A stretch of DNA of 64,000 nucleotides from Vibrio mangrovi (GTDB lineage Bacteria > Pseudomonadota > Gammaproteobacteria > Enterobacterales > Vibrionaceae): positions 372,001 to 436,000 of the forward strand of contig NZ_AP024883.1 in the NCBI RefSeq assembly GCF_024346955.1. The letters run 5' to 3'. A program made the translations under genes and the position numbers. Positions 55,759 through 64,000 of this stretch are shown here, piece by piece. Numbering within the stretch: the stretch's first letter is position 1; each line of letters starts with the position of its first letter. The notes beneath the pieces were generated by a model. That model searched no databases. It was not told the origin of the DNA and saw only the letters and a program-made list of their open reading frames with translations.

Positions 55759-58700
55759 ATGAGTACGAATGATGATTTGCGTGTATCAATGGATAATTTA
55801 TCTGATGATGAAGTTGTGAAGCTGTTCGAGCTGGCAAAAGCAAGAGGACTGAAGCGGAAAAAGAAAGAAAAAGCGCCGGAAATTCAGCCGGTCACGCGCT
55901 CGCCGGAAGGGGAGCCTTTAGCGCTGGCACAACGGCGTATCTGGTTTTTGTCCGAGATGGAACAGAGCGCCTCTGATGCTTATATCATTAACGGCTCTTT
56001 CCGGCTGAAAGGTCAGTTAGATATCGCTATATTACGGGAAACGCTGGATCAGATGGTTTCTCGTCATGAATCTCTCCGGACTTACTTTTCCCGCCGGGAC
56101 GGGCAGCCATTACAACAGATTGTGCCGGCGGATTGTGGTTTTTTACTGGATGAAGTGACTGAAGCTGATCTGTCTGAACCTTATCTTCCTCATTTTGATT
56201 TATCAACGGGACCACTAGCCCGGGCCGAACTGGTTCACGTTCGGGAAAATGAATTTGTTCTGCGTGTAGCATTGCATCACACCATTGCCGATGGCTGGTC
56301 GATGAGTGTATTAATTCAGGAAGTGGGTACGCTGTATGCAGCACTGAGTCAGGGAAAAAACAATCCACTATCACCATTACCGATTCAGTTTGCTGATTAT
56401 GCACACTGGCAGCAGTCTTTTTCAGAATCTGTCATTCCACGCCAACGGGATTACTGGGTTGAACAGCTTCGGGATGCACCTGAGTTTCTGGAACTCAGAA
56501 CCGACTTTCCCCGTCCTTCGGTACAGGATCATGCTGGTGCCGGTCTGAGTTTTACACTGGATCCTTCTCTGACTGCATCGCTGAAAGCTTTGTGCCAGAG
56601 ATGCGATACGACTTTGTTCATGACACTGTTTGCCAGTTGGGCGACTTTAATGAGCCGGCTTGCCTGTCAGGATGATGTAGTGATTGGTGCGCCGGTTGCA
56701 GGACGGAATCGCGCTGAACTGGAAGGTCTTATCGGGATGTTTGTCAATACTCAGGCATTGCGGGTGGACCTGAGTGAACAGCCCGATACTCTGGCGTTGC
56801 TGGCGCAGGTGAAAGACACAGCACTGGCCGCACAGTCGAATCAGGATATTCCGTTTGAGCAGGTGGTTGAAGCAGTTGTTACAGGCAGAAATCCAGCCTA
56901 CACACCATTATTTCAGGTGATATTCGCACTTCAGAATCTGCCGGATTCAACATTGAGTCTGCCCGGCATCAGTTTATCTCCGGAAGAAGAGCCGTTTAAG
57001 ACAGCGAAGTTTGATTTGAGTCTGCTACTCAGCGAATCCGGTGACACGCTTTCCGGTTATCTGAACTACGCAACGGCACTGTTTGAGGAAGCGACAGTTG
57101 AACGCTATCTCGGTTACTGGATACGGCTACTGGAAGGCATGACGACTCAACCGGAGCTGCCGGTGACGGCTCTGCCTATCCTTGGGGAAGATGAATATCA
57201 GGCTGTGATTCATGAATATAACCACACCCTTTACGATTATCCTTCTGAATGTGGTATTCACACGCTTTTCTCTCAACAGGCGGCCGAATCGCCCAATGCA
57301 ACTGCGGTGATTACAGATGATGGAACATGGGATTATGCAGCGCTGGAAACTCACGCCAATGCGCTGGCTAACCGACTTCAGACACTCGGTATTCAACCGG
57401 GGCAGCGCATTGCTATTCGCCTTCCCCGTTCTGCGGCGTTGATTCAGGCCGAACTGGCAATTCTTAAGGTCGGTGGTGTTTATGTACCGCTTGACCCGGC
57501 AGCCCCACCGGAGCGGCAGGATTATGTATTACGGGATAGTGGAGCAACGATTTTAATCGGCGAACCTGGTGCTGCCAGTACATATCCGTCACTGAATGTT
57601 CTGGAGATGAGTGATGCTCTGGTGAACGAGTTTTGTGATGAGCAGATTTCGGTTCCGGTCAGTGGAGAATCGCCTGCCTATGTCATGTATACCTCCGGTT
57701 CAACCGGAAACCCGAAAGGGGTTGTTATTCCCCATCGGGCAATCGCCCGGCTGGTGCTCAATAATGGCTATATGGAAGTGATGCCGTCTGACCGGGTTGT
57801 TCTTGCTGCCAACCCGGCTTTTGACGCAACCACGATGGAGGTATGGGCGCCCTTACTCAACGGTGCCAGTGTGGTAGTCATTCCACAGGATACATTGCTG
57901 GATGTTCATGCGTTCGGCCATTCCCTGATGATGCATCAGGTGAATATTATGTTTTTGACCGTGGGCCTGTTTAACCAGTATGCCGATGATCTGAAGGACG
58001 TTCTGTCTGGATTGAAGTACCTGCTGGTTGGCGGAGATGCATTGGATCCGATGGTGATGCGGCGGGTTCTGAATAACTCTCGTCCCGAACATTTACTGAA
58101 TGTTTACGGGCCGACGGAAACGACGACTTATGCACTGTCATTCCCTATTCATGACATCCCGGCCGAGGCAAGCGGTATTCCGCTGGGACGCCCGATTGGT
58201 AATACTCAGATTTATCTTTTAAATCCTCAGGGACAGCCGGTGCCACAAGGTGTGGTCGGCGAAATCTATATTGGTGGCGATGGTGTTGCCGAGGGATATC
58301 TGGGACAGCCGGAGCTGACGGCAGAACGTTTTCTTCCTGATCCCTATGCGTTAGCTTCCGGTGCCCGGATGTATAAGACCGGTGATTTGGGATACTGGCG
58401 GAAAGATGGAAACATTGAGTTTGTTGGCCGGAATGATTTTCAGGTGAAAATCCGGGGTTTCCGGATTGAGCTGGGTGAAATCGAACTGGCATTACTGTCA
58501 TGTGGTGTGGATTCTGCAATTGTTCTTGCCCGTGACGATGGCTCTGCATCGAAACGTTTAGTGGCATATTTTACCCGTCAGGAGCGTTCGGTTACGGCTG
58601 CGGAACTGAAGTCCCGTCTGGCAGAGCGTTTACCGGATTACATGGTGCCGGTAGCTTATGTCGAGTTGGATAAAATGCCACTGACAGCCAATGGTAAAGT

Positions 58701-61700
58701 TGATCGGAAAGCCTTGCCTGAACCGGATGAAAGTGCTTTTGTCCGTCAGGCTTTTGCGGCTCCGGAAGGTGAAGTTGAATCCGTTCTGGCCCATATCTGG
58801 GGAACGCTGCTTGGCATTGAGCAGGTTGGACGGCATGACAACTTCTTTGAACTGGGTGGGCAGTCGCTGCTGGCGGTACAGATGATCGAACGGCTGCGCC
58901 AGCAGGGTTACCAGATGGTCATCCGCGATCTGTTTGCCCGGCCAACACTGGCGGCACTGGCTGAAACATTGAATCATCAGCCACAGGGAGAACAATCAGA
59001 CATCCCACCAAACCTCATTCCCTCTGGTTGTCAGTATATCACACCGGAGATGCTGCCGCTGGTCACGCTGAGTCAGCAGGAGATCAACGTTATCAGTCAG
59101 ACCGTTGATGGTGGTGTTGCCAATATTCAGGATATCTATCCGCTGGCACCGCTTCAGGAAGGGATTCTGTTCCATCACCTGTTAGAAGAGCAGGGCGATC
59201 CTTATATCACCCGTTTTATTCAGGGTTTCAAACATGAGTCGGATATCGATACCTTTATGGAGGCGCTTCAGTATGTGATGCAGCGCCATGATATTCTGCG
59301 CACCGCCGTCGTCTGGGAAGGTCTGGATACGCCGGTACAGGTGGTCTGGCGGGAAGCGCCGGTGATACTGAAAACTCTGGAATTTGAACAAGACATAACT
59401 GTTGCCGATGCATTGTGTCAGCAATTTGATCCGGCCCATACCCGAATGGATATCCAGCGGGCACCGATGATTGAAGCTTACAAAGTTGCCGATCCGGCTG
59501 AAGACCGCTGGCTGCTGTGTTTCCTGTTCCACCATTTATGTAATGATCATACGACGCTGGAATTACTGGTTGAAGAGGTTCAGGAATATATTGCGGGCCG
59601 TCAGGCTGATCTGCCTAATCCACTGCCGTTCCGTAATTTTGTGGCTCAGACGACGTTGAAAGCCGACCGGGAATCTCATCTGACCTACTTCCGGGATTTG
59701 TTAGGCGATCTGGATGAGCCCTGTAGTCCGTTTGGATTACAGGAACAGCAGGAAAGTGAGCTGGCGGAAGGTGTGCATGTGGCTGTGGATTCACATCTGG
59801 CAGAGCAGTTGAGAAGTTTGGCCCGTCAGCGTGGTCTGAGTCCGGCAGCCTTGTTCCATCTGGCCTGGGGACTGGTAGTCCGCAGTGCCACCGGTCAGGA
59901 AGACGTAGTCTTCGGGACGGTGCTGTTCGGCCGGATGGCCGGCGGCGAAGGCGCTGACCGGGTGCTGGGCATGTTCCTCAATACACTGCCGCTACGATTG
60001 TCACTGGCCGGTGTTTCGGTCGAGTCTGCTCTGACACAGACTCAGACACGTCTGGCTGAACTACTGGAGCATGAGCATACCTCGCTGGCTCTGGCACAGC
60101 AGTGCAGTGGTCTGAGTAATCAGACCTCGCTGTTCAGTTCGCTGCTGAACTACCGTTATCAGGGCAGCAGCACTCAGGACGCAGAAGCATCAGAAGCACT
60201 GGGCTCAGTGGTCTTTGCTGCCGAGAATACCAACTATCCACTGACCGTGGCGGTTAACGATATTGTCTCAGGCGGCTTCTCTCTGGACATTCATGTCAGC
60301 CGGAGTATTGGCGGTGAGCGGGTCGGTGCGATGCTGCTGGCAGCCCTGAACGGTCTGGTCAGTACGCTGACACAACAGCCGTCTGAGCCGGTCAGTCAGA
60401 TGAACATCCTGCCGGACAGTGAACGTGAAAGAGTGCTGGAAACCTTTAACCAGACTGAAATTCCATTCCCTGAGTATGAATGTATCCACGCATTGATTGA
60501 AGGACAGGTGGTAAGAAATCCGGCTGCAACGGCGGTGGTCTTTGAAGACCAGTCGCTAAGTTATGCCGAGCTGAACCGTCAGGCCAACCGTCTGGCGCAC
60601 TGGCTGATGAGTCAGGGTGTCCGTCCGGACAGCCGGGTGGCGGTGTGTCTGGAGCGGAGCTGTGAGCTGGTGGTGTCGCTGCTGGCGATTCTCAAAGCTG
60701 GTGGTGCCTATGTGCCGTTAGACCCCGGTTACCCGACCGAACGGCTGGAATATATGCTGTCCGACAGTGTTCCGGTGGTACTGATTACCACAGATGAACT
60801 GGCGTCACGGCTGGGACAGTTACCGGAGGCGACTCAGTTCGCCGATATGTCGGCAGCCCAGCAGCCGTGGGCGGGTTATCCGGACAGTAATCCGAATATT
60901 CCTGAACTAACCAATCGTCATCTGGCTTACATCATCTATACCTCGGGTTCAACCGGTCTGCCGAAAGGGGTAATGAACGAACACCGGGGCGTGGTGAACC
61001 GGCTGTACTGGATGAAAGAAGATTATGGTTTCGGGCCGGGCGATGTGGTGTTGCAGAAAACCCCGTTCAGCTTTGATGTCTCGGTATGGGAGTTCTTCTG
61101 TCCGTTATGGTCCGGTGCAACGCTGCTGATGGCCAAACCGGAAGGACATAAAGACCCGGATTATCTGAAAGATTTAATCACGTCTCAGGGTGTAACTATC
61201 CTGCACTTTGTCCCACCGATGTTACAGAGCTTCCTTGAAGTGGTTCATGCGGGAGACTGCAACAGTCTGCGGCTGGTGTTCTGTAGTGGTGAGGCACTGC
61301 CGGCAGAAGCGATTCGTAAGAGCTATGCCCGACTGCCACATATTGAGCTGCATAACCTGTATGGTCCGACGGAAGCGGCGGTGGATGTCACCGCATGGCA
61401 CTGTCCACGCACACTGGCAGGCGACCGGGTTTCGATTGGCCGTCCGGTGGCGAATACCCGGATGTATGTACTGGACGGAGAAGGCCGTCCGGTGGCAGTG
61501 GGTGTTGAAGGTGAGCTTTATATTGGTGGTGTTCAGGTTGCGCGGGGTTATCTGAACCGGGATGAGCTGACGGCAGAGCGGTTTGTGGCGGACCCTTATT
61601 CACAAGAAACAGATGCAGTGATGTACCGGACGGGTGATGTGGGTTGCTGGCTGGCAGACGGAACGATTGAATACCGCGGCCGGAATGACGACCAGGTTAA

Positions 61701-64000
61701 AATCCGGGGTTTCCGGATAGAGCTGGGAGAAATCAGTTCGGCGTTGCAGGGTTGCTCTAGCGTGAAAGACGGCGTGGTGGTTGCGCGTGCATTGGGCAGC
61801 GGTCCGGACAAACAGTTAGTGGGTTACTACACAGTTGAGGATGGAGAAAACTGCCCGGATGTTGAATCTATTAAGGCTGAGCTGAGTGAGCGTCTGCCGG
61901 TGCACATGGTGCCGGTGGCTTATGTGTTGCTGGATGAAATGCCGCTGACGCCGAACGGGAAAGTGAACCGTAAGGCTCTGCCGGAGCCGGATGAGCGTTC
62001 GGTGGTCCGGCGTGAATATGAAGCGCCGGTGGGTGATGCAGAGACACAGCTGGCCGATATCTGGTCTTCGTTACTGGGTGTTGAGCGGGTCGGTCGTTAT
62101 GACAACTTCTTTGAGCTGGGTGGTCATTCCCTGCTGGCGGTTCAGATGGCAGAGCGTCTGCGTCAGCGAGGCTATCAGTTAGTCATTCGTCATCTGTTCT
62201 CACGGGTGACACTGGCAGAACTGGCTGCAACTCTGGTTGTACAGGATGCAACAGCACAACTGGACATTCCACCTAATCTGATTCCGAGCGGTTGTCAGCA
62301 TATCACGCCAGAGATGCTGCCGCTGGTCACGCTGAGTCAGCAGGAGATCAACATTATCAGTCAGACCGTTGATGGTGGTGTTGCCAATATTCAGGATATC
62401 TATCCGCTGGCGCCGCTTCAGGAAGGGATCCTGTTCCATCACCTGTTAGAAGAGCAGGGCGATCCTTATATCACACGTTTTGTTCAGAGCTTCAGGCATG
62501 AAGCAGATATCGATACTTTCATGGAAGCGCTTCAGCATGTGATGCAACGGCATGATATTCTGCGCACCGCTGTGGTCTGGGAAGGTCTGGATACACCGGT
62601 ACAGGTGGTCTGGCGGGACGCGCCGGTGACACTGAAAACGCTTCATTTTGAATCGGGCAGTCACGTAGCCGAGACGCTACGCCAGCACTTTGATCCGGCA
62701 CATACCCGGATGGATATTCAGCGGGCGCCGATGATTGAAGCTTACAAAGTTGCCGATCCGGCTGAAGACCGCTGGTTATTGTGCTTTTTACTTCACCATT
62801 TATGTAATGACCATACCACACTGGAATTGCTGGAAGATGAAATCCGTCTGTATCTGACAGGTCGCGAGGCGGAACTGCCTAATCCTCTGCCTTTCCGTAA
62901 TTTTGTGGCTCAGACAACGTTGAAAGACGACCGGGAATCTCATCTGGCCTATTTCCGGGAGTTACTGGGTGATCTGGATGAACCGTGTGCGCCTTTCGGG
63001 TTTCAGGAGTTTTCCGGAGATGCTCATCATATCGAAGCAACCCATCTGGATATCGAGGAGCGAGTCTCCGGAGAGATCCGGGATCAGGCCCGTCGCTTGG
63101 GGTTAAGTCCGGCAGTCTTATTCCATCTGGCCTGGGGACTGGTAGTCCGCAGTGCTACCGGTCAGGAGGATGTGGTCTTCGGGACGGTGCTATTTGGCCG
63201 GATGGCTGGTGGCGAAGGCGCCGACCGGGTGCTGGGTATGTTCCTCAATACCCTGCCACTGCGTCTGTCACTGGCAGGTACTTCGGTCGAGTCTGCTCTG
63301 ACGCAGACTCAGACACGTCTGGCTGAATTACTGGAGCATGAGCATACCTCGCTGGCTCTGGCACAGCAGTGCAGTGGTCTGAGTAATCAGACTCCGTTGT
63401 TCAGTTCGCTGCTGAACTACCGTTATCAGGGCAGCAGCACTCAGGACGCAGAAGCATCAGAAGCACTGGGCTCAGTGGTCTTTGCTGCCGAGAATACCAA
63501 CTATCCACTGACCGTGGCGGTTAACGATATTGTCTCAGGCGGCTTCTCTCTGGACATTCATGTCAGCCGGAGTATTGGCGGTGAACGGGTCGGTGCGATG
63601 CTGCTGGCAGCCCTGAACGGTCTGGTCAGTACGCTGACACAACAGCCGTCTGAGCCGGTCAGTCAGATGAACATCCTGCCGGACAGTGAACGTGAAAGAG
63701 TGCTGGAAACCTTTAACCAGACTGAAATTCCATTCCCTGAGTATGAATGTATCCACGCATTGATTGAAGGACAGGTGGTAAGAAATCCGGCTGCAACGGC
63801 GGTGGTCTTTGAAGACCAGTCGCTAAGTTATGCCGAGCTGAACCGTCAGGCCAACCGTCTGGCGCACTGGCTGATGAGTCAGGGTGTCCGTCCGGACAGC
63901 CGGGTGGCGGTGTGTCTGGAGCGGAGCTGTGAGCTGGTGGTGTCGCTGCTGGCGATTCTCAAAGCTGGTGGTGCCTATGTGCCGTTAGACCCCGGTTACC
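55759..64000 (+). CDS. Nonribosomal peptide synthetase, second protein (partial, open at window end)
   Basis: The frame from the ATG at 55759 (GGGAG 9 bases ahead) stays open to the window edge, at least 2747 residues. A basic helical N-terminus of about 40 residues (DDEVVKLFELAKARGLKRKK) may dock with the first NRPS. Then come C5 (HHTIADG, 173), A5 (YTSGSTG, 644), T5 (LGGQS, Ser1036); a dual E/C domain (HHLLEEQGD at 1139, HHLCNDH at 1258), A6 (1727), T6 (LGGHS, Ser2124); a second dual E/C (HHLLEEQGD at 2227, HHLCNDH at 2346); and the start of A7. Pockets: A5 DAMFLGVTYK (Ile-like), A6 DVWHFSLVDK (Ser). A7 is cut before its pocket. No release domain is reached. The extended HH-x6-GD motif marks dual epimerization/condensation domains, so residues 5 and 6 should be D-configured. 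Confidence 0.93.
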   Translation, partial: MSTNDDLRVSMDNLSDDEVVKLFELAKARGLKRKKKEKAPEIQPVTRSPEGEPLALAQRRIWFLSEMEQSASDAYIINGSFRLKGQLDIAILRETLDQMVSRHESLRTYFSRRDGQPLQQIVPADCGFLLDEVTEADLSEPYLPHFDLSTGPLARAELVHVRENEFVLRVALHHTIADGWSMSVLIQEVGTLYAALSQGKNNPLSPLPIQFADYAHWQQSFSESVIPRQRDYWVEQLRDAPEFLELRTDFPRPSVQDHAGAGLSFTLDPSLTASLKALCQRCDTTLFMTLFASWATLMSRLACQDDVVIGAPVAGRNRAELEGLIGMFVNTQALRVDLSEQPDTLALLAQVKDTALAAQSNQDIPFEQVVEAVVTGRNPAYTPLFQVIFALQNLPDSTLSLPGISLSPEEEPFKTAKFDLSLLLSESGDTLSGYLNYATALFEEATVERYLGYWIRLLEGMTTQPELPVTALPILGEDEYQAVIHEYNHTLYDYPSECGIHTLFSQQAAESPNATAVITDDGTWDYAALETHANALANRLQTLGIQPGQRIAIRLPRSAALIQAELAILKVGGVYVPLDPAAPPERQDYVLRDSGATILIGEPGAASTYPSLNVLEMSDALVNEFCDEQISVPVSGESPAYVMYTSGSTGNPKGVVIPHRAIARLVLNNGYMEVMPSDRVVLAANPAFDATTMEVWAPLLNGASVVVIPQDTLLDVHAFGHSLMMHQVNIMFLTVGLFNQYADDLKDVLSGLKYLLVGGDALDPMVMRRVLNNSRPEHLLNVYGPTETTTYALSFPIHDIPAEASGIPLGRPIGNTQIYLLNPQGQPVPQGVVGEIYIGGDGVAEGYLGQPELTAERFLPDPYALASGARMYKTGDLGYWRKDGNIEFVGRNDFQVKIRGFRIELGEIELALLSCGVDSAIVLARDDGSASKRLVAYFTRQERSVTAAELKSRLAERLPDYMVPVAYVELDKMPLTANGKVDRKALPEPDESAFVRQAFAAPEGEVESVLAHIWGTLLGIEQVGRHDNFFELGGQSLLAVQMIERLRQQGYQMVIRDLFARPTLAALAETLNHQPQGEQSDIPPNLIPSGCQYITPEMLPLVTLSQQEINVISQTVDGGVANIQDIYPLAPLQEGILFHHLLEEQGDPYITRFIQGFKHESDIDTFMEALQYVMQRHDILRTAVVWEGLDTPVQVVWREAPVILKTLEFEQDITVADALCQQFDPAHTRMDIQRAPMIEAYKVADPAEDRWLLCFLFHHLCNDHTTLELLVEEVQEYIAGRQADLPNPLPFRNFVAQTTLKADRESHLTYFRDLLGDLDEPCSPFGLQEQQESELAEGVHVAVDSHLAEQLRSLARQRGLSPAALFHLAWGLVVRSATGQEDVVFGTVLFGRMAGGEGADRVLGMFLNTLPLRLSLAGVSVESALTQTQTRLAELLEHEHTSLALAQQCSGLSNQTSLFSSLLNYRYQGSSTQDAEASEALGSVVFAAENTNYPLTVAVNDIVSGGFSLDIHVSRSIGGERVGAMLLAALNGLVSTLTQQPSEPVSQMNILPDSERERVLETFNQTEIPFPEYECIHALIEGQVVRNPAATAVVFEDQSLSYAELNRQANRLAHWLMSQGVRPDSRVAVCLERSCELVVSLLAILKAGGAYVPLDPGYPTERLEYMLSDSVPVVLITTDELASRLGQLPEATQFADMSAAQQPWAGYPDSNPNIPELTNRHLAYIIYTSGSTGLPKGVMNEHRGVVNRLYWMKEDYGFGPGDVVLQKTPFSFDVSVWEFFCPLWSGATLLMAKPEGHKDPDYLKDLITSQGVTILHFVPPMLQSFLEVVHAGDCNSLRLVFCSGEALPAEAIRKSYARLPHIELHNLYGPTEAAVDVTAWHCPRTLAGDRVSIGRPVANTRMYVLDGEGRPVAVGVEGELYIGGVQVARGYLNRDELTAERFVADPYSQETDAVMYRTGDVGCWLADGTIEYRGRNDDQVKIRGFRIELGEISSALQGCSSVKDGVVVARALGSGPDKQLVGYYTVEDGENCPDVESIKAELSERLPVHMVPVAYVLLDEMPLTPNGKVNRKALPEPDERSVVRREYEAPVGDAETQLADIWSSLLGVERVGRYDNFFELGGHSLLAVQMAERLRQRGYQLVIRHLFSRVTLAELAATLVVQDATAQLDIPPNLIPSGCQHITPEMLPLVTLSQQEINIISQTVDGGVANIQDIYPLAPLQEGILFHHLLEEQGDPYITRFVQSFRHEADIDTFMEALQHVMQRHDILRTAVVWEGLDTPVQVVWRDAPVTLKTLHFESGSHVAETLRQHFDPAHTRMDIQRAPMIEAYKVADPAEDRWLLCFLLHHLCNDHTTLELLEDEIRLYLTGREAELPNPLPFRNFVAQTTLKDDRESHLAYFRELLGDLDEPCAPFGFQEFSGDAHHIEATHLDIEERVSGEIRDQARRLGLSPAVLFHLAWGLVVRSATGQEDVVFGTVLFGRMAGGEGADRVLGMFLNTLPLRLSLAGTSVESALTQTQTRLAELLEHEHTSLALAQQCSGLSNQTPLFSSLLNYRYQGSSTQDAEASEALGSVVFAAENTNYPLTVAVNDIVSGGFSLDIHVSRSIGGERVGAMLLAALNGLVSTLTQQPSEPVSQMNILPDSERERVLETFNQTEIPFPEYECIHALIEGQVVRNPAATAVVFEDQSLSYAELNRQANRLAHWLMSQGVRPDSRVAVCLERSCELVVSLLAILKAGGAYVPLDPGY
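55910..58960 (+). other. NRPS module 5: C-A(Ile-like)-T
   Basis: The A pocket from FDATTMEVW (Asp689), IMFLTVGLF, LLVGGDAL and VYGPTETTTY reads D-A-M-F-L-G-V-T-Y-K. It resembles Ile codes (DGFFLGVVYK and DAFFYGITFK); Val or Leu remain possible. The T domain has LGGQSL rather than LGGHSL. Confidence 0.6.
60140..60733 (+). repeat. E/C6-A6 junction repeated at E/C7-A7
   Basis: Matches 63407-64000 at an offset of 3267 bases, with about one mismatch seen (G/A near 60317). The repeat runs off the window end. Confidence 0.88.
60448..62143 (+). repeat. A6-T6 copy shared with the first NRPS gene
   Basis: Second member of the pair with 50770-52465, constant offset 9678. Confidence 0.9.
62290..64000 (+). 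other. NRPS module 7: dual E/C-A (partial)
   Basis: A second dual E/C domain of the same class as module 6, followed by the first 90 or so residues of an adenylation domain identical in start to A6. The residue specificity is not in the window. Confidence 0.75.
63407..64000 (+). repeat. E/C7-A7 junction, second copy
   Basis: Second copy of 60140-60733; the full repeat continues beyond the window. Confidence 0.88.

Larger units (their letters stand above)
59020..62220 (+). other. NRPS module 6: dual E/C-A(Ser)-T
   Basis: The E/C domain has both His motifs of the dual class: HHLLEEQGD near its start and HHLCNDH at the usual site. It should epimerize the Ile on T5 and then condense it with Ser, whose pocket (Asp1773) equals that of A3. 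Confidence 0.8.

Noticed and set aside
44404..64000. Many antisense and out-of-frame open frames within the NRPS genes
   Set aside because: They are shadows of high-GC-third-position coding sequence; several recur only because the NRPS modules themselves are repeated.
43075..64000. Siderophore synthetase interpretation
   Set aside because: The adenylation pockets read Gly, Gly, Ser, Val, Ile and Ser, with no hydroxyornithine-like pocket, cyclization domain or clear Fur box. It cannot be fully excluded because the starter unit and later modules are unseen.

Overview
The window is a stretch of bacterial chromosome whose gene content and order match the main chromosome of the Vibrionaceae. The run rpoC, rsd, nudC, hemE, then orn, tRNAs, queG, tsaE, amiB, mutL, miaA, hfq, hflXKC, then slyX, fkpA, tusDCB, the str operon (rpsL-rpsG-fusA-tuf), bfd-bfr, rpsF-priB-rpsR-rplI, dnaB, pgi and zur is the core backbone expected of a Vibrio. 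All identifications come from reading the translated proteins; no database search was possible. Species cannot be assigned.

Layout: (1) 1-5.1 kb: the 3' end of rpoC, an anti-sigma-D factor, NudC, HemE, a TetR regulator and EnvC. (2) 5.3-11.7 kb: a leftward block with gpmI, a DMT-family transporter, a dicarboxylate/anion transporter, psd and rsgA. (3) 11.8-14.6 kb: orn, then an array of five tRNA genes (Gly-fMet-Gly-fMet-Gly), then a 519-base non-coding gap with DnaA boxes and an IHF-like site. The gap lies in the same position (Gly tRNAs to queG) as the Escherichia coli datA locus. It is followed by queG. (4) 14.8-24.2 kb: tsaE-amiB-mutL-miaA, hfq, hflX, hflK, hflC and a small yjeT-like gene. 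(5) 24.2-28.3 kb: slyX, a WD40-repeat lipoprotein, an FkpA-type isomerase, a YheO-type regulator and tusDCB for tRNA 2-thiolation. (6) 28.3-35.4 kb: str operon, bfd/bfr iron storage, and the S6/S18/L9 operon with a probable S6:S18-binding leader. (7) 35.4-41.2 kb: a DUF481 outer-membrane protein, dnaB, yjbQ, pgi, cheX and zur.

From 41.2 kb the character changes. A 1.8-kb AT-rich stretch without credible genes leads into two giant co-oriented nonribosomal peptide synthetase (NRPS) genes. The first (43075-55743, 4222 residues) is complete with four C-A-T modules. The second starts 15 bases after the first stop and is open to the window edge (55759-64000, at least 2747 residues). It holds C-A-T, dual E/C-A-T and a further dual E/C-A. 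Reading the adenylation pockets by eye gives Gly-Gly-Ser-Val in the first protein and Ile-Ser-(unknown) in the second. The two dual epimerization/condensation domains imply D-configured Ile and Ser. The assembly line begins with a condensation domain, so a starter acyl or aryl unit is probably added first, and no release domain is reached. No hydroxyornithine or similar iron-ligand pocket is seen, so a lipopeptide-type product is more likely than a siderophore. The modules show strong internal sequence homogenisation (A1-T1/A2-T2, A3/A6 and E/C6-A6/E/C7-A7), which points to module duplication and gene conversion. This cluster and the datA-like gap are the two parts most worth following up.
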